Assembly (NCBI GenBank): GCA_003165195.1
Contig: PLSP01000097.1
Location: 9,788-63,090, forward strand
Direction of reading: 5' to 3'
Length of the DNA stretch: 53,303 nucleotides
From: Candidatus Bathyarchaeota archaeon
GTDB lineage: Archaea; Thermoproteota; Bathyarchaeia; Bathyarchaeales; Bathycorpusculaceae
This document shows positions 26,945 to 36,991 of the stretch, one piece after another. The position numbers and the translations under genes were made by a program. The notes beneath the pieces are model-generated. The model saw nothing but the letters and a program-made list of their open reading frames with translations, had not been told where the DNA came from and searched no databases. Position 1 is the first letter of the stretch. Every line of letters begins with the position of its first letter.

Positions 26945-27270
26945 TTCTCATAACCCATTTTTACCTATAGAAAACTGATGTAAAATTGAGACCCCATCCC
27001 TCCTGTGAGGCTGGGCGTTGGTTAATTCTGTCCGCCTATTTGTGGATAGAAAACGGTTACAAATAGTAGACCCCTGCCCCTCCTACCTTTTTACTTGCCT
27101 GAAGTCTGACCCATTCTGGGGTCATTGGATGAATCTGATGGGGATCACTGGAACCTCATAGTGGGCAGCCAAGCAAGCGTTAATTGTGGTTCGAAATTTA
27201 CCTGGAAGAACGTTATCCACACTTGCCGCGGTTGGTGTTGACCGACTGGGGAAACAACCCAAGTTGCTTT
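26945..27270. other. Non-coding gap with an imperfect direct repeat
   Basis: It lies between the stops of two convergent genes. It contains two copies of an imperfect repeat of about 42 bases (listed separately), a GGTTCGAAA that looks superficially like a tRNA T loop but lacks stems, and no protein-like ORF. Confidence 0.5.
26966..27087. repeat. Imperfect direct repeat, two copies (26966-27006 and 27046-27087)
   Basis: Both copies share ATAGAAAAC, then AAA about eight bases later, an ACCCC and CCCTCCT in the same order and spacing. A more distant third relative lies inverted at 16371-16421 (CTTCAGG, AGGTGGGAGGGTAGGGTTTA). Confidence 0.6.
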
Positions 27271-28506
27271 TTAAGCCCGTTTTTTGGCGCTCACGATGCT
27301 GATTACGTCTCGATCTTTTAGGATTGCGTCTTCGCCTATTCTTCTTTTGTCTCGTGCGTCGATGGCGTAGAGGAAGTTTTCGCCTAGGTCCGTGTGGATG
27401 ATGTAGGCGAAGTTGTGTGCGGTGATTCCTTGGGGAACAAGGTAGGCGTCAGGGAGGACTTTGCCGTTGTGGTCCGATAGGTGCTCAAGGTCCTCCACGG
27501 GGTAGACAGTGATCATGTTAAGCAGTTTGTAGTAGGCCACATTCATTGCTTCCTGGACGCCTGTGGAACCGTTTTTCTGCAGAACCTTTTCTCGAATAGC
27601 CTCCAACGCTTTAATTTGTCCACTAGAGAGTTTTTCGGGCTGATTAATTTTGAAATCATGGTCGCCCGGCTTGTAATTCACCAGTTGCTTCTCGGCGGCG
27701 CGTCTAAGAGCCAACTCTGCTTCGGCAGAACAAGTGATAACCGTGTAATCTAGTTTCCTAAGTCGTTCGACGTTGGCTTGTGCAGTGGGTAAATCAATCT
27801 TGTTGGCTACGATCAACATGGGCTTAGATATGCGCCGCAGTGTGTCTATGAAGCGGTAAAAATCCTCGTCGCTCCAATTAGCAGGTTTGTCAACGTTAAG
27901 GTTTGCCTTACGGACCGCCTCCGCGATTTGATGCCGTTTTATGCCTAAACCAGTCAGCCGTTCTTCAAGCGGTATAGCTATACCTTTTTTGTCTGCTTCA
28001 GCCGTACGAGCGATTTTGGACCAATCTTTCTTTAGAAGCGACACTATCCACATGGTTATTTCTCGCTCAAGAAACTTCACGTCTTCCAATGGGTCGTGTT
28101 CTCCGGGCTTGCAGGTTTTGCCTTCGCAGTCGGTTCCGCCTGAAGCATCTACAACGTGGATAAGGGCATCCGCTCGACGAATCTCATCTAGAAATTGGTT
28201 GCCTAAACCCTTACCCTCCCATGCGCCTGGCACAATCCCTGCAATGTCAATTATTTCTACCGGAACAAGCCTGACGCCGTCAAGGCACAGCGAGTTTCGG
28301 GGGTTATCTTTGACTTTAAAGTCTTCATGAACACATGGCGTGCGGACGTAGCCGACGCCGCGGTTTGGCTTTATAGTGGTGAATGGGTAGTTTGCTATTT
28401 CTGCTACTGCCAAAGTTGCAGCGCTGAAAAATGTGGATTTTCCTGTGTTAGGTTTCCCAACTATTCCAAGGAGACGCGAATAGGATCCTGGCATTTGTTT
28501 ATTCAC
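27271..28506 (-). CDS. ychF: YchF/Obg-like translation-associated GTPase (ATPase)
   Basis: 411 residues. Walker A GIVGKPNTGKST (14-25), G3 region DIAGIV, G4-type NKID and a C-terminal TGS-like domain with IHTDLGENFLYAIDARDKRRIGED. It matches archaeal YchF/OLA1 proteins, which bind ATP or GTP and associate with ribosomes. A Cys pair (RTPCVHEDF and NSLCLDG) follows the switch region and is common in archaeal members. It is convergent with the presenilin-like gene. No operon partners are seen. Confidence 0.93.
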   Translation of the reverse strand: MNKQMPGSYSRLLGIVGKPNTGKSTFFSAATLAVAEIANYPFTTIKPNRGVGYVRTPCVHEDFKVKDNPRNSLCLDGVRLVPVEIIDIAGIVPGAWEGKGLGNQFLDEIRRADALIHVVDASGGTDCEGKTCKPGEHDPLEDVKFLEREITMWIVSLLKKDWSKIARTAEADKKGIAIPLEERLTGLGIKRHQIAEAVRKANLNVDKPANWSDEDFYRFIDTLRRISKPMLIVANKIDLPTAQANVERLRKLDYTVITCSAEAELALRRAAEKQLVNYKPGDHDFKINQPEKLSSGQIKALEAIREKVLQKNGSTGVQEAMNVAYYKLLNMITVYPVEDLEHLSDHNGKVLPDAYLVPQGITAHNFAYIIHTDLGENFLYAIDARDKRRIGEDAILKDRDVISIVSAKKRA

Positions 28507-28672
28507 GAAGTACAGTTGTATCTTTTACGCTATATTATTTGCGTTTATCTAAGTATGAAACGGCATTTGTGTCCAACAAAATGAGACAAAGGCAAATTAC
28601 CGATATAATAATAAACACGGTTTAGACATAACCTAACCAGATCCATTAACTATGAAGCGGTATTGAGATAAA

Positions 28673-31294
28673 GTGAGCGCTAGATCCACACGACGTCTTC
28701 TCATATTCATAGTAGTCTCCTTATTTCTGATAAGCTGCCTTCCTCTATCTGAAAGGTCAATTTCAAAGCCGCTGCCCCCAGTAAACTGGGTCGCCGAGCC
28801 CATGCACATACTGCTGTCTGTTCAGCCCTATGTTAGTCCTTATTCGCCAAGCCAAATAAAAACCGCCTATAATCTGCCTGCAACGGGAGGCAGCGGAACC
28901 ACTATCGCAATAATCGATGCATATGATACCCCAAGCATAGTCAGTGATTTAACGGCTTTTTCGACCCTGTATAGCTTGCCTGTCGCTAACTTTGTAATCC
29001 ATAAAATGGCGAGCACCCTTGGCACAAATACTGGCTGGGGACAGGAAACCGCATTAGATGTTGAATGGGCGCATGCAATCGCTCCAAATGCTACGATCCT
29101 TTTGGTTGAAGCAAGATCTTCGGACTCAAGCGATCTTATCCCAGCCATTCAATACGCGACAAGTCAACCAGGAGTTGTTGCTGTCTCTATGAGTTGGGGC
29201 ACCCCAGAATACCTTGGTGAAAACAGCTATGATTCGCTATTTTCAAGCAGTTCAGGCATAGCATTTTTTGCATCCACAGGGGACGGTGGCGCAGGCGTAA
29301 ATTGGCCTGCGTGCTCAGCAAACGTGGTTGCAGTCGGGGGAACCAACCTTGCACTCAATCCCGATGGAACCGTAGTTTCTGAGAACGCTTGGAGCGAAAG
29401 CGGCGGCGGAGTTAGCGTGTATGAACCCCAACCCAGTTATCAAGCGAATTTCGGATTAACTTATTCAGGCCGCTCTGTACCAGATGTAGCCTACAACGCA
29501 GGGTACGGAGTTTCAGTTTGTTACAATTCACAATGGTGGTCAATCGGAGGAACAAGTGCCGGCGCACCTCAGTGGGCTGCAATTTACGCTTTAGACTTGT
29601 CAGCTACAAACACTAATCTGTATGCTGCCGCCACATCAGCTTACTCAACTTACTTTACCGACATAACTTCGGGATCAAACGGCAACTTTACCGCCGGTCC
29701 CGGATATGATCTAGTCACCGGATTAGGGAGCCCAATAACAGACAATTTTAATGTTGGTCCTTCTCCTACTCCAAGTCCAACCCCAACTCCTATCCCTTCT
29801 CCTTCTCCAAGCCCTTCCCCAACGCCGTCGCCTAGCCCAACTCCAACAGCAACACCCACGCCTACACCTACATCCACTCCCAAACCAAGCCCCACACCAA
29901 CCGCTACTCCTACACCTACTTCAAGTCCAACCCCAACTCCTAGCCCTTCACCTTCTCCTTCTCCAAGCCCTACCACAAAGCCGTCCCCTACTCCAACTCC
30001 AACACCTTCACCAACACCCACCGTTTCTCCAACACCAACCCCTACAATAACTCCCACACCTAGCCCAACTCCTACTGCAACACCTACACCAACTCCGAAA
30101 CCAAGTCCAACACCTACTTCAAGTCCAACCCCAACTCCTTCGCCTTCTCCTTCTCCAAGCCCTTCCCCAACGCCGTCCCCTACTCCAACTCCAACACCTA
30201 GCCATACTCCAAGTCCAACTCCCACGCCTACACCCACACCAACTCCAAGTCCAACTCCAACCCCATCACCAACTCCTACCGTCACGCCAACCCCAACTCC
30301 AACAATAGCTCCAACACCTATTCCAACTCCCACCGTAACACCTACGCCTACTCCTTCACCTACTCCAACGCCCACTCCAATGCCTACACCTACCCCAAAC
30401 CCAACTCCGTCAGTAACACCTACTCCAGAACCAACGCCTACGCCAACTTTAGCTCCAACCCTGCCATCCCCCATCCTATCTCTCTATTGCATAAGTTCTA
30501 CAACAACTTCCGGTTTTAACGTTCAAATCCAAGGGTCACTCGCGTATAATGGCATACCCATACCAGGGGTCGGAGTGCAATTGTATTACAGCGTCTCCGG
30601 AGGCGTCTCTTGGCAAAACTTAGCTTACATAATTACTGGTGATGATGGAAACCTTACTTGCGTTTGGAATCCTTCCTCTTCAGGCAACTATGTTATTGAA
30701 GCTGTGTGGTCCGGTAGCAGTGAATATTCAAGTGTAAATGCAACTTACAATTTTGCAGTTGAACCTTTCAACAATCAAAATCAAAACGTCTTCTCAGTCA
30801 CTTCAAATTCAAATCTCACAAGCTTAACGTTTAATTCAACGCAAAATCAACTAAGCTTTGTTGTATCTGGCCCTTCAGGAACATCAGGGTTAACAGAAGT
30901 TTGCATTCCACAATCATTAATCCCTGACATTTCGACGCTTGCAGTCACATTAGACGGCGATACCATAAACTACACTGCAAATTCTAGTAACAACGTATGG
31001 ATAATAACTCTTACATATCAAAATAATAGCCACGCAATTGTTATGGACCTAGATTCTTCCCCAACTCCAACAACCACTTCTGAGCCAACAGAAAACCCCA
31101 CCCCTTCACCAGAATCAACACCAACTCCAACTGCAACTCCCGTCTTCACACCTTTCGTAACAACCGCTGCTTCCTCTGAACCCGCTGGGTCAACACCTCT
31201 TGAAGCCCCCGAATTAGGTTTCCAAATGATCCTTGTGCTGCTTGCTCTCGTAACATTTGCGGTGCTTGCCATTAACCGACGAAACAAAATGTAA
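28673..31294 (+). CDS. Secreted sedolisin (S53) peptidase with long Pro/Thr/Ser stalk and C-terminal membrane anchor
   Basis: 873 residues from GTG 28673. The N-terminus [19 protein letters not shown] is a signal sequence. The S53 triad is visible: GQETALD with Glu125 and Asp129, GTSAGAP with Ser295, and Asp204 in STGDGG. The calcium-site motif [14 protein letters not shown] ends the domain near 360. Residues 363-601 are PTP/SPT repeats. A beta domain (about 605-790), a second short PT stretch and a C-terminal helix ([16 protein letters not shown] plus RRNK) follow. The usual large activation pro-domain is absent. It probably acts outside the cell, anchored and lifted by the stalk. Confidence 0.92.
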   Translation: MSARSTRRLLIFIVVSLFLISCLPLSERSISKPLPPVNWVAEPMHILLSVQPYVSPYSPSQIKTAYNLPATGGSGTTIAIIDAYDTPSIVSDLTAFSTLYSLPVANFVIHKMASTLGTNTGWGQETALDVEWAHAIAPNATILLVEARSSDSSDLIPAIQYATSQPGVVAVSMSWGTPEYLGENSYDSLFSSSSGIAFFASTGDGGAGVNWPACSANVVAVGGTNLALNPDGTVVSENAWSESGGGVSVYEPQPSYQANFGLTYSGRSVPDVAYNAGYGVSVCYNSQWWSIGGTSAGAPQWAAIYALDLSATNTNLYAAATSAYSTYFTDITSGSNGNFTAGPGYDLVTGLGSPITDNFNVGPSPTPSPTPTPIPSPSPSPSPTPSPSPTPTATPTPTPTSTPKPSPTPTATPTPTSSPTPTPSPSPSPSPSPTTKPSPTPTPTPSPTPTVSPTPTPTITPTPSPTPTATPTPTPKPSPTPTSSPTPTPSPSPSPSPSPTPSPTPTPTPSHTPSPTPTPTPTPTPSPTPTPSPTPTVTPTPTPTIAPTPIPTPTVTPTPTPSPTPTPTPMPTPTPNPTPSVTPTPEPTPTPTLAPTLPSPILSLYCISSTTTSGFNVQIQGSLAYNGIPIPGVGVQLYYSVSGGVSWQNLAYIITGDDGNLTCVWNPSSSGNYVIEAVWSGSSEYSSVNATYNFAVEPFNNQNQNVFSVTSNSNLTSLTFNSTQNQLSFVVSGPSGTSGLTEVCIPQSLIPDISTLAVTLDGDTINYTANSSNNVWIITLTYQNNSHAIVMDLDSSPTPTTTSEPTENPTPSPESTPTPTATPVFTPFVTTAASSEPAGSTPLEAPELGFQMILVLLALVTFAVLAINRRNKM
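29758..30475. repeat. Coding Pro/Thr/Ser repeat of the sedolisin stalk
   Basis: About 240 codons of (S/T)-P-(T/S)-P dipeptide-type repeats encoded by varied CCN and ACN/AGC codons, with larger blocks repeating at 29,9xx and 30,1xx. The antisense reading gives a Val-Gly-rich ORF that is a by-product. This tract is likely to vary in length between strains. Confidence 0.9.
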
Positions 31295-31370
31295 GCTGGT
31301 TCCTTAACGGAACAGGTTTTGATACGTTTTTAAGGCTGATTAATTTTAGTTTTTGAAGAAGCGTACAAAT

Positions 31371-32033
31371 ATGAAGATTGTAGACGGAGTCTATCAGGTA
31401 GAAGGTGTTAACTGTAATGTTTACCTCGTCGAAAACGGCGATAAGTTAACTTTGATCGATACGGGGTTGCCTCGAAGCGACAAAAAAATCTTAAAAACCA
31501 TTGAGGCCTTAGGCCACAAGCCAGAAGACGTTACAACTATTATCATTACGCATTTCCACATTGACCACGTCGGAGGCCTTAAAAAAATGAAGGCTCAAAC
31601 CAACGCAAAAGTTGCCGTACATGAAGCTGATTCAGATTTCGTTGCCGGAACAAAGTCCCCGCCGAAGCCAAAAAATTTGATGCTTAAGGCTTTAACCACA
31701 ATAGTTAAGTCTGCTCCAGTTGAACCTGACTTGCGCCTGAAAGACGGCGACAAAATTGCTGGGTTACTTGTTATTCATACTCCAGGTCACAGTGACGGAA
31801 GCATCTCGCTGCTAGATGAAAAGCGAAAGGTTATGTTTGTGGGCGATGCGGTTAGATTTTTGGATGGCAAACTGCAGGGTCCACCTGAACGTTTCACGCT
31901 GGACATGACAAAAGCCAAAGATTCTATAAAGAAACTATCCGACCTCGAGTTTGACGTTATGGTTGCTGGTCATGGCCAGACTTTGATGCCTGAGGCTTCA
32001 AAGAAACTGAAGGATTTTGCGGCTCAACAGTAG
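31371..32033 (+). CDS. Metallo-beta-lactamase-fold hydrolase
   Basis: About 220 residues, glyoxalase II-like. THFHIDHVG gives the HxHxDH zinc motif, then HTPGHSDGS and VGDAV, and a final GHGQT His. The substrate is unknown. ATG 31371 ([12 protein letters not shown]) matches the usual start of this group; an in-frame TTG at 31353 would add six basic residues without support. The 3' end overlaps the convergent MFS gene by 77 bases. Confidence 0.9.
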   Translation: MKIVDGVYQVEGVNCNVYLVENGDKLTLIDTGLPRSDKKILKTIEALGHKPEDVTTIIITHFHIDHVGGLKKMKAQTNAKVAVHEADSDFVAGTKSPPKPKNLMLKALTTIVKSAPVEPDLRLKDGDKIAGLLVIHTPGHSDGSISLLDEKRKVMFVGDAVRFLDGKLQGPPERFTLDMTKAKDSIKKLSDLEFDVMVAGHGQTLMPEASKKLKDFAAQQ

Positions 32034-33738
32034 AATTCACTGTAGCCGGCTCGTTTTCTATTTTCCCATTTCCGATTTCAACGCAGTTGTTGTTGTTGCT
32101 TTTGCCTCTTAAAGCTGAGCATATGGCGGCTGCAAAGCAAAGAACTGCTCCGATTATGAAGGCTTCGCGTAATGCTATCATGAATGGGTTGGCTATGGTG
32201 GTTGGGAAGAAGAGTTGACCTGTCAGAATGCTGTACGTGTGCGAAGGCAAAGAACTGGCTAAACCCATACCTTGAAGCAATGTGCCCATGGGGTTATATC
32301 CCAAGAAAGCAGCGAACAAGGCACCGGTAGCCGGGACCTTGAGAAATAGAGCGGCAGCTTGTGCTGGTGCACCATTGCTGGCAACTGCAGTTACAAGGGC
32401 TTTTGGCAAAGTCGAGTTGAGTGATATAATGATTATTGCAAAGAACAGTGCTTGGCTAATCGTCATGCCACAGTTTTGAAGCGTTGCTCGCATACCTGAC
32501 GCGGCACCTCTGTGTTCGGGTGGACAAGAATTCATTACAGACGCCATGTTTGGAGACATGAAAATGCCGTTGCCTATACCCATGACGAACAAGATTATTG
32601 CGAATGGGAGATAGACAAAGAAAGGACCGAGCAGCGTGAAAGCTAAAAATGCAACGCCTGTAATTATCATGCCGGTCGTAGCTAAAACTCTTGCGCCATG
32701 CTTGTCCGATAACCAGCCGCTCAATGGACCAGTTAAAGCGACGCCTATAGACATGGGTAACATGAATATTCCTGCCCAGAACGGCGTGGAGTCAAAGCTG
32801 TAGCCTTTATATGGAAGCCAAATGCCCTGCAGAAGAATCACGAGCATAATCATTACGCCGCCCCGTGATACTGAACTTAGAAAAGTGGCTAGGTTTGCCA
32901 TGGCGAACTGACGGTTTTTAAATAGATCCAAATTGAAGAGCGGTTGTTCAACGTGTGTTTCAATGAACGGAAACGCTATCAGCAAGGCTGCTCCAGACGC
33001 CAATGACGTGACGACCCATGGATTGCTCCAACCCATCGAGGAGGACCCGTATGGTGTTAAACCATAGGTGATTCCAACCAAAATTAGAGTTAAGCCTGCG
33101 CCAAAGCTGATGTTTCCCAAAATGTCGAGTTTCTGTTTTTTGCGTACAATGTTTTGTTCTTTTAGTTTCCAATATGACCAAACCGTGCCTATGACTCCGA
33201 CTGGAACACTGACCAAGAAGACTAGTCGCCAATCATAAACTGCTAATACTCCACCCAAAACCAAACCAATTAGTGAACCTGCCAAGAAAGCTAACCCATT
33301 TATTCCCAATGCTTTGCCTCGTTCGTTTGCTGGAAAAGCATCTGTGATGATTGCGCCACTGTTGGAAAAGATAAAGGCTGCTCCTACCCCCTGCACTATG
33401 CGGAATAAAATTAATTCAATGGCTCCAGCATTGCCTATGTTTGGTGTTAGAGAAAGCATAATTGAGCCCGCAGTAAATATGGCAAAGCCTAAGTTGTATA
33501 GCCGAACTCTTCCGAACATGTCGGATAATCTGCCAAATGTAACCAGCAACGTCGCAGTTACAATGCTGTACCCGAACATCATCCAAAGCAAATATTGGAA
33601 TGAACCGATGGACAAAGGATTTAGTTGTATGCCCCTAAAAATCGCAGGCATAGCGATCAAAACAATGGTGGCATCTATGGAAGCCATCAACATGCCGATG
33701 GTTGTATTAGAAAGTGCAACCCATTTGTACTGTACCAT
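31957..33738 (-). CDS. MFS transporter, DHA2 (EmrB/QacA-like, 14 helices)
   Basis: 593 residues with about 14 hydrophobic helices. Motif [14 protein letters not shown], follows helix 2, and [14 protein letters not shown] is its second-half counterpart. The length and the [14 protein letters not shown] region after helix 6 fit DHA2 drug/H+ antiporters. It exports toxic compounds or metabolites using proton force. The last about 60 residues are polar and Asn/Gln/Pro-rich, and their coding region overlaps the convergent MBL gene. No regulator gene lies next to it. Confidence 0.92.
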   Translation of the reverse strand: MVQYKWVALSNTTIGMLMASIDATIVLIAMPAIFRGIQLNPLSIGSFQYLLWMMFGYSIVTATLLVTFGRLSDMFGRVRLYNLGFAIFTAGSIMLSLTPNIGNAGAIELILFRIVQGVGAAFIFSNSGAIITDAFPANERGKALGINGLAFLAGSLIGLVLGGVLAVYDWRLVFLVSVPVGVIGTVWSYWKLKEQNIVRKKQKLDILGNISFGAGLTLILVGITYGLTPYGSSSMGWSNPWVVTSLASGAALLIAFPFIETHVEQPLFNLDLFKNRQFAMANLATFLSSVSRGGVMIMLVILLQGIWLPYKGYSFDSTPFWAGIFMLPMSIGVALTGPLSGWLSDKHGARVLATTGMIITGVAFLAFTLLGPFFVYLPFAIILFVMGIGNGIFMSPNMASVMNSCPPEHRGAASGMRATLQNCGMTISQALFFAIIIISLNSTLPKALVTAVASNGAPAQAAALFLKVPATGALFAAFLGYNPMGTLLQGMGLASSLPSHTYSILTGQLFFPTTIANPFMIALREAFIIGAVLCFAAAICSALRGKSNNNNCVEIGNGKIENEPATVNSTVEPQNPSVSLKPQASKSGHDQQP

Positions 33739-33920
33739 AATTTGGCGCCTTAAACGAAATTTTTTCTTTCGCTAAAAGGTTCGTGGCTTATTAAAAGATT
33801 GCTTATAAGCTGAAAGGATTCTAACCTTTAGCTCAGTTCTTGCCACTACAACTTATTGACAAGTTTGAATCTGAACTAAAGGAGCACATTGCTTCAAATA
33901 TACAGTGAGCTTTCCGAAAG

Positions 33921-34742
33921 CTATTCTTCAGAAAACGGTTCTTCATCGCTTTCGTCAGATGCTTCCGCAAGGTCCTTGGCACTTGGCGCCTTCATCTGCA
34001 ACTGCTGCTCCAAAGTCTTGTGGCACTTACTGCACTGGAGCATAGAGTTACCGCAGTTCGGGCAATACAGCTCCTGATTATGCAGCCGCACCAACAAAGC
34101 AAGTAAATCCTCCTTATTTTGCAGGTCTCGCGGGCTCTCTATTTTTGGAGTTGGTCGCTGCGGGGGCTTTTTGGCTTGCTGGATTTGGTTGTAGACGCCA
34201 CCGATGCTGGCTTTTCCGTCGCGGAGCATTTGTTTTTCATCTTCTGTGGCTTCTTCGAGGATTTTTTTGCCACGCTCAAATGTTCGCGTGGAAACGCCTG
34301 CTTTTTTGGCGACCGCTTCTGTGGCTTTCCCCGTGAACTCGGGCTTGGTGTCATCTGGCGCTAACCCCAGCTGTAACGCTCGCCCATCCCTTCCGCCCTG
34401 AACCTGCCGACCCCTCGCAAGAGCCTTCTCAATCTCCAAAAGCGGAACAGCCAACTCTACAAGCTGAAAATTGTTTAAGTGTCTTCGCCGCAGGTTAGCT
34501 TCAATAACAAATTTCTTTTCGTGCAGCCTATCTTCGAACTTGCGGACTTCAAAATCGGGTTCAATCCCCAACTCAATGCACGCTCGATATCGATGGTGAC
34601 CGTCTAATACTTCCAAGTTTTCGTTGACGATGATTGGGTAATGTTGACCCTCTTCTTGTATCGATGCTTTAAGCTCTACGAACTCCTCGTCGGACATCTT
34701 GGGCAGCAATTTATCATATTCTGGGTTCAAGTGCAAACTCAT
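33921..34742 (-). CDS. ParB/Spo0J-like protein with C-terminal zinc ribbon
   Basis: 273 residues. The N-terminal ParB-nuclease fold shows PIIVNENLEVLDGHHRYRACIELG (about 36-59) with the G-H-x-R-x-x-A core. The middle has an HTH-like segment (EAVAKKAGVSTRTFERGKKIL, about 143-163). The C-terminus carries CPNCGNSMLQCSKC, a zinc ribbon, followed by an acidic tail. ParB folds bind DNA and, in plasmid or chromosomal systems, CTP. No ParA lies next to it; the only ParA/MinD in the window is 14 kb away. It may be a gene regulator rather than a partition protein. Confidence 0.85.
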   Translation of the reverse strand: MSLHLNPEYDKLLPKMSDEEFVELKASIQEEGQHYPIIVNENLEVLDGHHRYRACIELGIEPDFEVRKFEDRLHEKKFVIEANLRRRHLNNFQLVELAVPLLEIEKALARGRQVQGGRDGRALQLGLAPDDTKPEFTGKATEAVAKKAGVSTRTFERGKKILEEATEDEKQMLRDGKASIGGVYNQIQQAKKPPQRPTPKIESPRDLQNKEDLLALLVRLHNQELYCPNCGNSMLQCSKCHKTLEQQLQMKAPSAKDLAEASDESDEEPFSEE

Positions 34743-35006
34743 GCGTAGCGCCGCTGAAAATACCCATTGTTTGTATTGTTATATAAGGTGAAGGGTTCTT
34801 TCGTCAAATTGCCTGAGTATTTATGGTAGTCTTGTAGCAAATATGGTGAAGAGGAAGGAGCAAAAATTCGGACGATATCTGCCTTCGAGTTTATGGTAGT
34901 TATAGTTCTTTCAAATTCAGGTAAAGCTATTGTTTAGCCATGGTGGCTAGTCGAAGCTTTTATAGATGTGCTGTTGCGATTTTATTAGTTAAACGGGGAG
35001 AGCGGC

Positions 35007-35858
35007 ATGGGTAAGCTTGGTGGCTTTGTGAGGTTGATGCGTCCAGTCAACTGTGTGATGATGGGTTTCGCCGTTCTTGTTGGTGCTGTGCTTGCTCGCC
35101 CGGATTTGAGTAGCTTTAACTGGCTTGGCATCCTCGCTGGCTTTCTAACTGGTTTTATGTTTTGCGCTGCCGCCATGGTAATTAATGATTACTACGATCG
35201 CAGTATCGACGCCATAAACGAGCCGCAGCGTCCCATCCCAAGTGGGTTAATCAAAACTAATGAGGCACTGGCTTTTATGGGGATACTGATTGTGGTTGGT
35301 TTTGGGTTTGCTCTCTTTGTAAGCGTCTGGTGTTTTGCCGTGGCAGCTATTTCGCTGGTTATCACCGGGAGCTATTTGACGGTTGGGAAACGGAGCGGGT
35401 TGCCTGGAAACTTTTTGGTCAGTGCCTGTGTAGCTATTCCCTTTATTTATGGCAGCATAGTGGCTACCGACACAGTTGGGCTTAACGTGGTCTTGTTTGC
35501 TTCCATGGCTTTCCTCTCTAACACCGGTCGGGAAATTACTAAAGGCATTGTGGACACTAAAGGCGACAGTGCGGAGGGCGTAAAGACTTTGGCTGTGCGG
35601 TTTGGTGAAAAAACAGCAGCAATCTCTGCGGTCGGATTCTTTGTTTCGGCGGTTGCTTTAACTCCCCTAACGTGGTTTTTGGGTTTAGTGGGGGTCTGGT
35701 TTGTTCCGTTTGTGTTGGTTACTGATTTGGGGCTCATCGTTTGTTCAGCTCTTTTGCTGATGGATTATTCTCGGGGGCGAGCTAGAAAAATCAAGAACGT
35801 TGTGTTGTTACTGTTCATCTTCGGCTTGCTTGCCTATATCTTCGGCAGTTTCACGTAA
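35007..35858 (+). CDS. UbiA-family prenyltransferase, geranylgeranylglycerol-phosphate geranylgeranyltransferase-like
   Basis: Adds the second geranylgeranyl chain to make digeranylgeranylglyceryl phosphate, the core of archaeal lipids. 283 residues, eight to nine helices. The first Asp motif is NDYYDRSIDAINEPQRPIPSG (about 60-80); the second is DTKGDSAEGVKTLAVRFG (about 183-200). This second motif, with EGVKTLAVRFG, is typical of the archaeal DGGGP synthase group rather than menaquinone enzymes. It has its own promoter region (AT-rich near 34960). With the HMG-CoA reductase it shows isoprenoid lipid synthesis. Confidence 0.9.
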   Translation: MGKLGGFVRLMRPVNCVMMGFAVLVGAVLARPDLSSFNWLGILAGFLTGFMFCAAAMVINDYYDRSIDAINEPQRPIPSGLIKTNEALAFMGILIVVGFGFALFVSVWCFAVAAISLVITGSYLTVGKRSGLPGNFLVSACVAIPFIYGSIVATDTVGLNVVLFASMAFLSNTGREITKGIVDTKGDSAEGVKTLAVRFGEKTAAISAVGFFVSAVALTPLTWFLGLVGVWFVPFVLVTDLGLIVCSALLLMDYSRGRARKIKNVVLLLFIFGLLAYIFGSFT

Positions 35859-36041
35859 GCCTCAGTTACAAAATGTTAACTTTAATTGTAACGTCGAAAA
35901 TATCGTAAATTTTGACATTAACCCTCACAACTTTATGTTTTTCAGAAGAAAAAAAGCTCTCAGTTTTTCAATGTATATACCTGCATGTTAGATACAATTA
36001 AATCCTTCAAAGTATGAATTGACCATTAAGAGGATATTTAC

Positions 36042-36692
36042 ATGTCTGAAAATTTTGCTAAAAAATGGGAACAAAAACAGCCACAAGATTCGTTACCAAC
36101 CGTAATACGCAAAACAATAAGCCCTCCACAACCATTAAAAACCGCTTTAGATGGAGCCGTCAGGAAACTTGATCTGCAGATAAGTAAACTTGACCAAGCT
36201 AACGAGCGCTTCACCCAGAAAGACAGATCGCTATTCTCAAAACTAGTTGATGCCTACACTAAACATGACACGGCACATGCCAACATCTACGCAACCGAGT
36301 TAGCAGAAGTCCGCAAAATGGGTAAAATAATAATGAATGCAAGACTAGCTCTTGATCAGGTAGCTCTTCGAATAAGAACAGTCTCTGAACTAGGCGATGT
36401 AGTCTCAACTTTAGGGCCATGCGTTGGAGTCCTTCGAAGCATAAGCAGTGGAATTGGCGGTGTTTTGCCTGAAGCAGAAGGCGAACTAGGCAGCATCGGC
36501 GACTTGCTAAGCGGGTTAATGTTTGAAGCAGGCACAAGCGGCGGAATGTCTCTTAACTTTGATACAGTCAACGAGGACTCAGCTAAAATTTTAGAAGAAG
36601 CAGCAACAGTGGCGGCGCAAAGAGTCAGCCAAAACTTCCCAGATCTGCCAGCGGGAATGCAAACAGGCGCAGCAAACAAAACACAATCTTAA
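36042..36692 (+). CDS. ESCRT-III / CdvB (Snf7-fold) protein
   Basis: 216 residues. A helical core begins at PLKTALDGAVRKLDLQISKL and continues with TKHDTAHANIYATELAEVRKMGKII, then LALDQVALRIRTVSELGDVVSTLGP. These match the alpha1-alpha3 helices of archaeal CdvB. The C-terminal part has NFPDLPAG, a short Pro-rich piece that could act as a MIM-type peptide for a Vps4/CdvC ATPase. No wHTH tail (as in CdvB of Sulfolobus) is present. Such proteins polymerise on membranes in division or vesicle scission. CdvA and CdvC are not adjacent, so it stands alone here. Confidence 0.9.
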   Translation: MSENFAKKWEQKQPQDSLPTVIRKTISPPQPLKTALDGAVRKLDLQISKLDQANERFTQKDRSLFSKLVDAYTKHDTAHANIYATELAEVRKMGKIIMNARLALDQVALRIRTVSELGDVVSTLGPCVGVLRSISSGIGGVLPEAEGELGSIGDLLSGLMFEAGTSGGMSLNFDTVNEDSAKILEEAATVAAQRVSQNFPDLPAGMQTGAANKTQS

Positions 36693-36740
36693 TCAGATTT
36701 TCTTTCCTTTCTCTTTTTCTTTTTTTTGTTTTCAAAGAAT
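36693..36740 (+). terminator. Pyrimidine/T-rich transcription terminator after the ESCRT-III gene
   Basis: Directly after the stop codon comes a run of T-rich blocks (TTTTCTTTCC, TCTTTTTCTTTTTTTTG). Archaeal RNA polymerase ends on such T tracts without a hairpin. Confidence 0.6.
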
Positions 36741-36764
36741 TCTATTTTTAACGGTTATTTAGAA

Positions 36765-36838
36765 GGTTAAGGGTTGTGTGGAACCATTCAGGAAGGTGAG
36801 AGAAGGGATTTAAACCTTAAATAACACAACCCATAACC
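36765..36838. repeat. 15-bp inverted repeat with 44-base loop
   Basis: GGTTAAGGGTTGTGT (36765-36779) and ACACAACCCATAACC (36824-36838) pair at 14 of 15 positions. The loop contains purine-rich AAGGTGAGAGAAGGG. It could be a structured RNA, a regulator site or the border of the element. No ORF covers it. Confidence 0.6.
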
Positions 36839-36991
36839 ATATAGATACTCAAACAGGTCAGCATAAAAAACTTTCGTTAAATTCTCTCATTTATTCCCCG
36901 AGTAAATGAATTAATTGAAAAAATTACTTGGCGACTAAAACATACCTGCTTAGCAGTAAAAGTTATATCAACAGCAGCTAAATAAGAGTTG

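Noticed and set aside
27181-27205. GGTTCGAAA that looks like a tRNA T loop
   Set aside because: Flanking bases do not form a T stem, and no acceptor or anticodon arm is found.
29650-30474. Val-Gly-rich antisense ORF of 274 residues
   Set aside because: It mirrors the Pro/Thr/Ser repeat of the sedolisin stalk and has no independent features.
33314-33775. ORF of 153 residues opposite the MFS gene
   Set aside because: Lies wholly on the reverse of a well-supported membrane protein and has no protein-like pattern.
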